DNA from: Acidobacteriota bacterium
Lineage (GTDB): Bacteria; Acidobacteriota; Vicinamibacteria; Marinacidobacterales; SMYC01
Assembly: GCA_029263435.1 (NCBI GenBank)
Contig: JAJCXL010000463.1
Span: 1-11,371, forward strand
Direction of reading: 5' to 3'
DNA: 11,371 bases
Position 1 is the first letter of the stretch, and each line of letters opens with the position of its first letter. This document shows, in pieces, positions 1 to 6,304 of the stretch. A program made the translations under genes and the position numbers. The notes under the pieces were generated by a model, which worked only from the letters and a program-made list of their open reading frames with translations, was not told where the DNA came from and did not search any database.

Positions 1-98
1 TGCGTCGTCACGGCGGCGTCCCTCCCTACCGCGAGACCGAAGAATATGTCGACCGGGTCATGCGCACGTACGAACGCGCGACGGTGGCGGCGGAGTGA
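1..98 (+). CDS. C-terminal end of a lytic murein transglycosylase (partial)
   Basis: Only the last 31 residues lie in the window, read from base 3 to the TGA at 96-98. They contain GGVPPYRETEEYVDRVM. This matches the conserved end of SLT-type (family GH23) lytic transglycosylases, where a GVPPY-ET-xYV motif follows the catalytic goose-lysozyme fold. Such enzymes cleave the MurNAc-GlcNAc bond of peptidoglycan in the periplasm and help cell-wall turnover or insertion of envelope machines. The catalytic Glu and the N-terminus lie outside the window. The stop overlaps the GTG of the next gene (GTGA, 95-98), which suggests one operon with translational coupling. The family call rests on a short but characteristic motif. 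Confidence 0.75.
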   Translation, partial: RRHGGVPPYRETEEYVDRVMRTYERATVAAE

Positions 99-976
99 GC
101 CGCGTCCACCTGAAGCGCGGTTCGAAGCGTGAAGAGGGCTACGTCTTGTTCGGCATCGCCATCGGTCTCGTCATTCTCGGGATCTCGCTGACGACAGCTG
201 TGCCGCTGTGGGAGAAAGTCGTCCAGCGTGACCGAGAGCAAGAGCTCATCTTTCGCGGCTACCAGTACATGCAGGCGGTCCAGCTTTATCAAACGAAGTT
301 CCCGGGAGCGTTCCCACCGACCGTCGACATTCTCGTCGAGCAGAAGTTTCTTCGCCGTGCTTATAAAGACCCGTTCTCGACGACGGAAGACGGCGAGTTT
401 CGCATCATCCGGCAAATGTCTCCAGAGCTCCAGCAAGCCGCGCTTCAGGGGCAGCGCGAAGCGGGCCGAGCCGCCGGCATTACCGATTTGAACCGCAGCC
501 GCGCGAGGACGTCTTCCCCCGGAGCCCGCGGCGGTCAAGGTGGAGGGGGCCAAGGGGGCAGCCAGAGTCGATTCCAATCCACCCTCGGAAGAGGCGCTTC
601 GGGCCAAGGCTTGGGAGGCATCGTGGGCGTCGCCAGCGCGGGCGAAGCCGAGACGTTCTACAAAGTCGCCGGCAAGGATACGTATCGGGATTGGCTCTTC
701 GTCATCGGCGGACAACAGCCGGTTCCCGTGGCTCAGGTTCCGGCGAGAGGTGGGGTCGCGGCTCCGACGAGCCCGTTTCCCGGACTCCCGCCGCCGCCCG
801 GTCTGACCGCCTATCGATTCGGACCTCAAGCGGGAGCGACCCAAACGCCGGGAGCCACACCTCCAGGGGCTCCCGGAACACCCGGAGCCGCACCGCCGGG
901 TGTTCCCGGCGCGAATCCCGCACGGCCGCAGTTGCCGAATACCGCGCCCGGAGCTTCCCGGCCCAACCGACGCTAG
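95..976 (+). CDS. Type II secretion/type IV pilus pseudopilin-like protein with Gly/Pro-rich tail
   Basis: This is a 293-residue protein. It has a short basic leader ending EEG15, then a hydrophobic helix (about residues 16-38, YVLFGIAIGLVIL) and a charged stretch (ARDRE-like, VVQRDREQE). This is the layout of class III prepilins cut by PilD after Gly15. The region LIFRGYQYMQAVQLYQ to KDPFS (about 51-95) resembles the GspG-like pilin fold. A Gly/Gln-rich linker (146-158) follows, then a GIVGVAS...YRDWLFV block (175-203) and a Pro/Gly/Ala-rich collagen-like tail (208-293). The +5 position, normally Glu, is Gly20. That is seen in some minor pseudopilins (GspK type). The GTG start at 95 overlaps the preceding stop, and no better in-frame start lies before the leader. 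It probably sits in the inner membrane or periplasm as an assembly or minor subunit. The exact role is unknown. Confidence 0.75.
   Translation: MSRVHLKRGSKREEGYVLFGIAIGLVILGISLTTAVPLWEKVVQRDREQELIFRGYQYMQAVQLYQTKFPGAFPPTVDILVEQKFLRRAYKDPFSTTEDGEFRIIRQMSPELQQAALQGQREAGRAAGITDLNRSRARTSSPGARGGQGGGGQGGSQSRFQSTLGRGASGQGLGGIVGVASAGEAETFYKVAGKDTYRDWLFVIGGQQPVPVAQVPARGGVAAPTSPFPGLPPPPGLTAYRFGPQAGATQTPGATPPGAPGTPGAAPPGVPGANPARPQLPNTAPGASRPNRR
722..973 (+). repeat. Low-complexity Pro/Gly/Ala-rich coding tract
   Basis: This codes for the C-terminal 84 or so residues of the pseudopilin-like protein. They are dominated by PPG, PGA, APG and GTPG tripeptide-like units with a loose collagen-like rhythm. The tract is probably unstructured and extracytoplasmic. 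It also creates a long spurious open frame on the opposite strand. Confidence 0.7.
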
Positions 977-1008
977 CTTCAAAGCGGACAGGCTCGAAAA
1001 GGTTCGAG

Positions 1009-2097
1009 ATGCGCATCGGCATCGACGCTCATCACCTCAACGGCAAGCACCAAGGGAGTCGGACCTACCTCCTTCAGCTGATCCGCGCGCTGAACCAAGA
1101 AAAGAATGACGGAGACGAGCTGTGGATCTACAGCTTCGAGCCCGACGCGACGCGAGCGCTCGTCGCCGGAGCCGGCGAGCACCGCCGCGTGTTCCCCCAA
1201 AGCGCCAAGCTGCGCCTTCCGATCGTCGTTCCGTTCCTAGAGATCGTGCACCGCCTGGATCTGTTCCACTCGCAATACATCGTGCCGCCGCTGTCGGCGA
1301 TCCCGGAGGTCGTCACCATCCACGACGTGTTGTTCGAGACGCACCCGGATCTCTTCGAAGACGCGTTCTCGAGCCGATCCACTCACTTGATCCGCCGCTC
1401 CGCGCGGCGCGCGAAAGCGGTGCTCACCGTGTCGGAGTTCTCGAAGCAGGCCATCCTCGATAACTATGGGATTCCGGAATCCCGGATCTTCGTCACGACC
1501 AATGCGGTCGACCCCGAGCGGTTTCACGTCCTCGCTGAGCCGCCGGCAAGTCTTCGCGAACGCTACCGGCTCGAGAAGCCCTTCGTTCTCTCCGTCGGGC
1601 GTCTCGAACCACGAAAGAACCTCGAGCGTCTGATTCGAGCCTTCGCACGCGCCGAATCCGAGGTCGATCTTGTGGTCGTCGGAACTCCGGATTTTCGATA
1701 TCAGCGCGTCGTGGAAGCCGCCGAGAAGCTCGACCCAGGCCGGCTCCATTTCCTCGGTCCCGTCCCGGACGACGACCTGCCCGGGCTGTACAACCTCTCG
1801 GAGGCTCTCGCCTACCCCTCGCTCGTCGAAGGGTTCGGCATGCCCGTGCTGGAGGCCATGGCCTGTGGGACGCCCGTGCTGACCACGAGGAGGGGCGCGC
1901 TCCCGGAAGTCGCCGGCGAGGCCGCTTTATACGTGGATCCGTTGGACGAAGAGTCCATCACCGACGGCCTGGACCGGATCCTGTCGGACTCCGAGCTCCG
2001 AGCGCGGCTCGTGCGAGACGGCATCGCGAGAGCGGGCGAGTTCAGGTGGGACGCAACCGCGCGGGAGACCCTAACCGCCTATCGCAGCGCACTTTGA
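1009..2097 (+). CDS. Family 4 glycosyltransferase (GT-B fold, mannosyltransferase-like)
   Basis: This is a 362-residue cytoplasmic GT-B glycosyltransferase, of normal length for the GT4 family. The N-terminal Rossmann domain opens MRIGIDAHHL and has TIHDVLFE at 103-110. The C-terminal nucleotide-sugar domain starts near SVGRLEPRKN (195-204). It carries the EX7E motif, E274-GFGMPVL-E282, followed by AMACGTPVLTT and LPEVAGEAALYVDP. These features are known for GT4 enzymes that move mannose or a similar sugar from a nucleotide donor to a glycan or lipid acceptor with retention. The acceptor cannot be read from the sequence. Translation is taken from ATG 1009, preceded by AAAAGG at 997-1002. The frame stays open about 300 bases further upstream, but that part overlaps the pseudopilin gene and lacks homology. 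It follows the pseudopilin gene by 32 bases, so a role in envelope glycan synthesis or protein glycosylation is possible (inference). Confidence 0.9.
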   Translation: MRIGIDAHHLNGKHQGSRTYLLQLIRALNQEKNDGDELWIYSFEPDATRALVAGAGEHRRVFPQSAKLRLPIVVPFLEIVHRLDLFHSQYIVPPLSAIPEVVTIHDVLFETHPDLFEDAFSSRSTHLIRRSARRAKAVLTVSEFSKQAILDNYGIPESRIFVTTNAVDPERFHVLAEPPASLRERYRLEKPFVLSVGRLEPRKNLERLIRAFARAESEVDLVVVGTPDFRYQRVVEAAEKLDPGRLHFLGPVPDDDLPGLYNLSEALAYPSLVEGFGMPVLEAMACGTPVLTTRRGALPEVAGEAALYVDPLDEESITDGLDRILSDSELRARLVRDGIARAGEFRWDATARETLTAYRSAL

Positions 2098-2123
2098 CAG
2101 GGACCCCGAGCGAGTGCTAGTTT
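2094..2123 (+). promoter_or_regulatory. Candidate sigma-70 promoter for the STN-domain gene
   Basis: A perfect -35 box TTGACA lies at 2094-2099 and overlaps the TGA stop of the glycosyltransferase. After 18 bases comes an extended -10, TGC-TAGTTT (2115-2123). The -10 hexamer matches the consensus only partly (T, A and final T). It would start transcription near 2130, ahead of the ribosome site at 2153. No experimental support. Confidence 0.5.
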
Positions 2124-2152
2124 CGTGGTAAATACGCCGGAAACGCTCGGCT

Positions 2153-2157
2153 AGGAG
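2153..2157 (+). promoter_or_regulatory. Ribosome binding site of the STN-domain gene
   Basis: AGGAG lies 9 bases before ATG 2167. It is one of the clearest Shine-Dalgarno sequences in the window and fixes the start of the signal-peptide protein. Confidence 0.7.
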
Positions 2158-2166
2158 ACGCTTGCC

Positions 2167-2883
2167 ATGATTGCACGAAAACTGACTGCAGTGTTCGTTC
2201 TTTCGCTCGGGCTCGGCGCCTACCAAGCCGACGCACAAAGCTTGCGCGTCTCCCACGAGGCGGGACTCCTCGACATCCATTGTGAGAACGAGCCGTTATC
2301 GAACGTCTTCAATCGCATCGAGCAAGAAATCGGGGTGTCGCTCATCATCGAGCCCGCGGTCGAGGCGAAAATGCTCTCCGCGTCCTTCCAGGGCGTGCCC
2401 GTCGCCATGGCCGTCCAGCGCATCTTGGAAGGTACCGGGGTCGTCTACGCGGTCATGATGGACCGACGTCAATGGGGCCGGGTAGACAAGATCTTCATCG
2501 GAGCCGGTGGCGGAGGCCCCGCCCGGCAAGCACCGCCGCCGAGGCCGGTCCGTCAAGAGCCGGAAGAGGACCCTTTCGACGAGATGGAAGACGAGCTCGA
2601 CCAGTTGGACGAAGTCATGGATGAGCTAGACGAGGACGGCGTACCGCCGCCACAAGACCCGACGGCGCTCACGCCTCCGACCACGAATCTTCCCGTTCCG
2701 AGCTACCTTCCGCCTCAGCAGAGCTTCCCGCGAAGCACGTTCACGCCCGGCCCGCCCAGTGCGAGTCCCGCTCAAGCGCCTGGCGGGGGAGCCTTCCCGC
2801 TCACGGACGCGTTCGGCCGACCGATACCTGCCCCGGGACAACAGCCCGACCCCGATCCCGATCCCGAACGCCGGCAGGAGTAG
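2167..2883 (+). CDS. Secreted STN-domain protein with acidic, proline-rich tail
   Basis: This is a 238-residue protein with a Sec signal peptide (basic MIARK, hydrophobic core, AxA site ADA|QS with cleavage after residue 23). Residues about 26-112 look like a secretin/TonB short N-terminal (STN) domain: LDIHCENEPLSNVFNRIEQ, then GVSLIIEP, FQGVPVAMAVQRIL and EGTGVVYAV. STN domains are found at the periplasmic N-terminus of secretins (PilQ, GspD) and some TonB receptors. Here no secretin or barrel follows. Instead there is a Gly-rich hinge (113-117), a strongly acidic segment (132-158) and a Pro-rich tail ending in DPDPDPE. It is therefore a stand-alone periplasmic STN protein, perhaps an adaptor in a pilus or secretion machine near the pseudopilin gene (inference). 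It has its own candidate promoter and RBS. LigD begins 12 bases downstream, so co-transcription is likely. Confidence 0.75.
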   Translation: MIARKLTAVFVLSLGLGAYQADAQSLRVSHEAGLLDIHCENEPLSNVFNRIEQEIGVSLIIEPAVEAKMLSASFQGVPVAMAVQRILEGTGVVYAVMMDRRQWGRVDKIFIGAGGGGPARQAPPPRPVRQEPEEDPFDEMEDELDQLDEVMDELDEDGVPPPQDPTALTPPTTNLPVPSYLPPQQSFPRSTFTPGPPSASPAQAPGGGAFPLTDAFGRPIPAPGQQPDPDPDPERRQE

Positions 2884-2895
2884 CCCCAGGCACGC

Positions 2896-4968
2896 GTGCC
2901 GAAGCCCGGCGATAAGTCGATCAACGCGTATCGGGCAAAGAGGGACTTCGCCCGAACCCCCGAGCCTCCCCCGGACGAGCCGTCATCGACAGCCATCTCG
3001 GCGGATTTCGTCGTTCATCGTCACGAAGCTCGACGTCTGCACTACGATCTTCGGCTGGAGATGGACGGTGTCTTGAAATCGTGGGCCGTTCCGAAAGGGT
3101 TCTCCTACACCCCTTCCGTCAAAAAGCTCGCCGTTCAAACCGAGGATCACCCGCTCGCTTATACCGAGTTTCACGGCGTCATTCCGAAAGGAGAATATGG
3201 CGGCGGCACGATGACCATCTGGGATCGGGGTCGCTACGAGCTCCTGAAGGTCGAAGACGGTCCCAAGGCCGTCGCCGACGGAAAGCTCGAGTTCCGCTTG
3301 ATGGGAAAAAAGCTCCGCGGGGAATGGCATCTCGTGAAGACGCGATCCGAGAAGCACGAATGGATCCTGTTCAAGGCGAGAGATCGCTACGCGCGTGAAG
3401 AGGCCGACAAAGCGCCCTTTTTCGAGCTCGCCGACGCGGTTCACCAGGAGCTGGCGTCACCCCGGCCGTTCATGGAGCCGGGAGACACCGTCGACGCGTT
3501 CTCCGATCCGGATTGGCTGTTCGAAGTCGAGTTCGCCGGTAGGCGCGCCTCTCTCATCGTCGAGCCCGAGCAGGCAAGCCTCGAAGCGCAGGACGGAAGC
3601 GTCCTGCGCTTCGCATCGCTGGACAAGGTCATCGCGGAAGGCGAGACGCTACGTTGCGAGCGGGCGGTGATCGATGGAGTCCTCGTCGCTACCGACGACA
3701 AGCAGCGACCGTCGAGGCCGGAGCTAGACAAAGCCCTCGCCGGCGAGAGCGACCAGCCGATCGTGTTCTACGCGTTCGACGTCCTGTTCTTCGAGGAGTG
3801 GGACCTCACGCCGCTGCCTCTCATCGATCGCAAGCAGCTCCTCTCGACCCTGATACCGCGACTGGCTCATATCCTGTTCGTCGACCACGTCCTTGCGCGC
3901 GGCGAAGATTTTTGCGAGGTCACGAAATCCGCCGGCCTCTCGTCGGTCATCGCCAAGAGAGCCCGGAGCGTCTATCGCGACGGTGAGAGCCCGGAGTGGA
4001 GACGTATCCGGATCGATGTCGACGATACGTCACGGTCGGGGGACCTCGTCGCGACGCTCAAGAACCGACCCACGGATCGCAAGATTCAGTTCACGAATCT
4101 GGACAAGATATTCTGGCCCGAAGACGGCTACACCAAGGGAGATTTGATCCGCTACTACGAAAGCGTCGCCGACGTGATCCTTCCTTATCTGCGCGAACGA
4201 CCGTCACACATGCTGCGCTATCCCGATGGGATCCATGGAAAAGCGTTCTACCAGAAGGACGCGCCCGATCACATTCCGGACTGGGTCGAGACCGAAAGCA
4301 TCGCCTCTGACAGCAAAGGCGAGTCCATCCGCTACATCATCGTCAACAACCGAGACACGTTGGTGCTGCTCGCCAACCTCGCCAGCATCGACATCCACCC
4401 GTGGTTCTCGAGACGGGGCTCGCTGGACTCGCCGGATTGGGCCATTTTTGATCTCGACCCCGACGGATCACCGTTTCCGGATGTCGTCAAGATCGCGCGT
4501 ACCCTCGGACGGGTCCTACGCGGGATTGGATTGAGGCCTTACTTGAAGACGTCGGGGGCCACCGGGTTGCACATCTACGTGCCCGTCAAACCCGGCTACA
4601 CGTACGACCAGACCAAAGTGTTTTGTGAGGCCGTCTCGATCCACGTCGCCAAAGAGCATCGCGAGATCGCGACGGTCGAGCGCGTAGTGAGTCGGCGCCG
4701 GGGTAAGGTCTATATCGACTACCTCCAGAACCGCCGCGGCCAAACCATCGTTCCCGCCTATATCGTCCGACCCCGGCCTAAAGCTCCGGTGTCGACCCCT
4801 CTCGATTGGGACGAGCTCGATCTCGACCTCGACCCTACTCACTACACGATCCGGACCATCCACGACAGGCTCGACACGCTGGGCGACCTGTTCGATGGTG
4901 CCCTTCGCGATCCACAAGACTTGCTCCCTGCGATCGATCTGTTCCAGAAGAATTTCTTGAGCTCGTGA
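2896..4968 (+). CDS. ligD: LigD-type NHEJ protein: phosphoesterase plus primase-polymerase with degenerate ligase domain
   Basis: This 690-residue protein has the PE-LIG-POL order of Pseudomonas LigD but is well below the usual 800-900 residues. The 3'-phosphoesterase domain (about 38-165) keeps H43, H49, D51, R53, H85 and the GVIPKGEYGGGT motif. The POL (archaeo-eukaryotic primase-like) domain (about 395-665) keeps the catalytic D519-L-D521 pair (IFDLDPDG), TSGATGLHIYVP (552-563) and the third Asp in YIDYLQN (D608). The middle domain (about 190-372) is clearly related to the ATP-dependent ligase nucleotidyltransferase. However, motif I reads EVEFAGRR, with Glu212 in place of the catalytic Lys. 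The motif III Glu is Val262, motif IV EG is SS (349-350), and motif V lysines are Arg (370, 372). Only about 20 residues separate motif V from POL, so the OB domain is missing. It probably trims and fills broken DNA ends but cannot seal them. GTG 2896 is the chosen start. No Ku gene is in the window. Confidence 0.9.
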   Translation: MPKPGDKSINAYRAKRDFARTPEPPPDEPSSTAISADFVVHRHEARRLHYDLRLEMDGVLKSWAVPKGFSYTPSVKKLAVQTEDHPLAYTEFHGVIPKGEYGGGTMTIWDRGRYELLKVEDGPKAVADGKLEFRLMGKKLRGEWHLVKTRSEKHEWILFKARDRYAREEADKAPFFELADAVHQELASPRPFMEPGDTVDAFSDPDWLFEVEFAGRRASLIVEPEQASLEAQDGSVLRFASLDKVIAEGETLRCERAVIDGVLVATDDKQRPSRPELDKALAGESDQPIVFYAFDVLFFEEWDLTPLPLIDRKQLLSTLIPRLAHILFVDHVLARGEDFCEVTKSAGLSSVIAKRARSVYRDGESPEWRRIRIDVDDTSRSGDLVATLKNRPTDRKIQFTNLDKIFWPEDGYTKGDLIRYYESVADVILPYLRERPSHMLRYPDGIHGKAFYQKDAPDHIPDWVETESIASDSKGESIRYIIVNNRDTLVLLANLASIDIHPWFSRRGSLDSPDWAIFDLDPDGSPFPDVVKIARTLGRVLRGIGLRPYLKTSGATGLHIYVPVKPGYTYDQTKVFCEAVSIHVAKEHREIATVERVVSRRRGKVYIDYLQNRRGQTIVPAYIVRPRPKAPVSTPLDWDELDLDLDPTHYTIRTIHDRLDTLGDLFDGALRDPQDLLPAIDLFQKNFLSS

Positions 4969-5010
4969 CTTTTCTCGTCGCGCGGCCGTTCTCGTGCAGC
5001 CCATCCGTGA

Positions 5011-5016
5011 CATAGT
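5011..5016 (+). promoter_or_regulatory. Possible -10 box close to the ATPase start
   Basis: CATAGT matches the -10 consensus at four of six positions and lies 9 bases before ATG 5026. Transcription would begin a few bases from the start codon. The only purine-rich run (GAGGG, 5020-5024) is too close to act as a normal ribosome site. No clear -35 was seen. Weak. Confidence 0.25.
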
Positions 5017-5025
5017 CTCGAGGGC

Positions 5026-5805
5026 ATGACTGCGCGGCGTCGAACGGCAAGAGCGCGACTGGCCGGGGCTCCGTTTCTACGACGGATCCAAACGCTGCCG
5101 GAAAAGATCGACCCGACGAACTATCCGTTCGACATCCCCGTGTTTAGCCGCAGCATCGATTTGACGCTCAGCAGCAAAGTCACGTTCTTCGTCGGCGAGA
5201 ACGGCAGCGGCAAATCCACTCTCCTCGAGGCCCTGGCAGAAGTGTGCGGGTTCAATCCCGAGGGTGGGAATCGCGACCATCATCGAGCGACGTTCGCCGA
5301 GCGTTCACCGCTGGCGCAAGCGCTGAGGTTGTCGTGGCAGCCCAAGGTCACGGAGGGGTTCTTCCTTCGCGCGGAGAGCTTCTACAACTTCGCCACCTAC
5401 ATCGAACAGGTATCAGATCTCAGAGCCTATGGCGGCAAGTCGCTTCTCGAGCAGTCCCATGGCGAATCCTTCCTGTCCTTGTTCAACCATCGATTCGAAC
5501 AGGGAGTCTATATTCTGGATGAGCCTGAAGCGGCCCTCTCGCCACAGCGACAGCTCACCTTTCTCAAGGTAGTCCACGATCTCGCGACCCCTGGGCAGGC
5601 GCAGTTCCTCATCGCTAGCCACTCGCCGATCCTGCTCAGCTATCCGGGCGCCGTCTTGTTCGATCTCGACGGGGACCAGGTCCAGGAAATCGACTACCGA
5701 GACACGTCGCACTACCTTCTGACCCGAGACTTCCTCAACTCACCGCAGAGTTTTTTTAAACACCTATTCGTGGACGACGGTGAAGAGCCGCGAGACGAGA
5801 ATTGA
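5026..5805 (+). CDS. Small ABC/SMC-like AAA family ATPase (COG3910-like)
   Basis: This is a 259-residue soluble ATPase with one nucleotide-binding domain and no membrane segments. The Walker A motif GENGSGKST is at 57-65. The signature-like LLEQSHGES is at 140-148 (SHGES in place of LSGGQ). The Walker B motif ILDEPEAALS is at 163-172 and the switch histidine is in ASHSP (H199). The short insert between Walker A and signature lacks coiled-coil arms. This matches the widespread predicted-ATPase family COG3910, whose function is not firmly known. Relatives are RecF/SMC-type rather than transporters. The gene lies 57 bases after ligD on the same strand, so a DNA-repair link is possible but unproven. 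ATG 5026 is the first in-frame start after the stop at 5008. A T7A3 run at 5751-5760 lies near the 3' end. Confidence 0.85.
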   Translation: MTARRRTARARLAGAPFLRRIQTLPEKIDPTNYPFDIPVFSRSIDLTLSSKVTFFVGENGSGKSTLLEALAEVCGFNPEGGNRDHHRATFAERSPLAQALRLSWQPKVTEGFFLRAESFYNFATYIEQVSDLRAYGGKSLLEQSHGESFLSLFNHRFEQGVYILDEPEAALSPQRQLTFLKVVHDLATPGQAQFLIASHSPILLSYPGAVLFDLDGDQVQEIDYRDTSHYLLTRDFLNSPQSFFKHLFVDDGEEPRDEN

Positions 5806-5817
5806 GATCACGAGCGG

Positions 5818-5847
5818 TCGACCTCGAGGACCCCTTAGGATTACACT
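5818..5847 (+). promoter_or_regulatory. Candidate promoter of the cysteine-rich lipoprotein gene
   Basis: TCGACC (5818-5823) and TACACT (5842-5847) each match the -35 and -10 consensus at four of six positions with an 18-base spacer. The -10 ends 9 bases before ATG 5857, so the leader would be only a few bases long. GGTGG at 5848-5852 could serve as a weak ribosome site if the transcript began earlier. Confidence 0.35.
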
Positions 5848-5856
5848 GGTGGTCCG

Positions 5857-6300
5857 ATGTCGCGCGCTGGATTCGGTCTGTGTGCCGTTCTCTTGACGAG
5901 CGGCGGCTTGGTGACGACCGCCTGCGGACCGGCTACCTACTTCGCGGTCAAAGGCTCGGATGAGATCGTGCGGAGTCAATACGACCCGCTGGGGCGCGGC
6001 CTAGAGGTGACATTGACGCCGGCGCCGCCATGGACCCTCGCGGTCGGCGAGGAACTGAGCCTCGAGCTGAAGTCCGTTCTGGGGACGGGCGAGTCCTGCC
6101 GAACGTGCAGCGTGGAGTGGGCTTCGGAGATCGAAGACATCGCCGGTGTCCGGGAGCCGGACCCTTCGTGTCGCTTGGGTCGTTGCGCCGTAGTGTCAGG
6201 GTCTTCGCCCGGCCGAACCCGAATCGAAGTGAAAGTGTGCGTCGGTATCTATGAGGACTGCAAGATAAAGCGTTTCGAGCTCGTTGTCATCCCCGACTAG
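5857..6300 (+). CDS. Cysteine-rich lipoprotein with Ig-like (BIG2-type) domain signature
   Basis: This is a 147-residue protein with a hydrophobic N-terminal signal and a probable lipobox VTTAC at 19-23, which would make Cys23 the lipidated residue. The lipobox is slightly unusual at -3 (Thr). The mature part has the rhythm of a bacterial Ig-like group 2 domain: LAVGEELSLELKS (about 61-73), CSVEWASE, a loop, then SGSSPGRTRIEVKV. Six further cysteines occur as three close pairs (SCRTC, SCRLGRC and VCVGIYEDC), so up to three disulfides are possible in the periplasm or on the surface. I do not recognise a specific function. It may be a small adhesion or structural envelope protein. It ends only four bases from the end of the convergent exonuclease gene, with no room for an independent terminator between them. 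Confidence 0.6.
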   Translation: MSRAGFGLCAVLLTSGGLVTTACGPATYFAVKGSDEIVRSQYDPLGRGLEVTLTPAPPWTLAVGEELSLELKSVLGTGESCRTCSVEWASEIEDIAGVREPDPSCRLGRCAVVSGSSPGRTRIEVKVCVGIYEDCKIKRFELVVIPD

Positions 6301-6304
6301 AACT

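Noticed and set aside
26..982. Long 318-residue open frame on the - strand opposite the pseudopilin gene
   Set aside because: The translation is Arg/Ser/Gly-rich with no recognisable domain, and it mirrors the GC-rich low-complexity coding strand. It is a shadow of the + strand gene.
691..1008. 106-codon upstream extension of the glycosyltransferase frame
   Set aside because: It overlaps the pseudopilin gene and has Arg/Ser-rich composition without homology. The GT-B fold starts at ATG 1009, which has AAAAGG before it.
4969..5025. Possible terminator between ligD and the ATPase gene
   Set aside because: No stable GC stem followed by a T tract is visible in these 57 bases.
5828..5855. GGACC...GGTCC inverted repeat around the TACACT box, as an operator or terminator
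   Set aside because: It has only five paired bases with an 18-base loop and no T run. This is expected by chance in GC-rich DNA.
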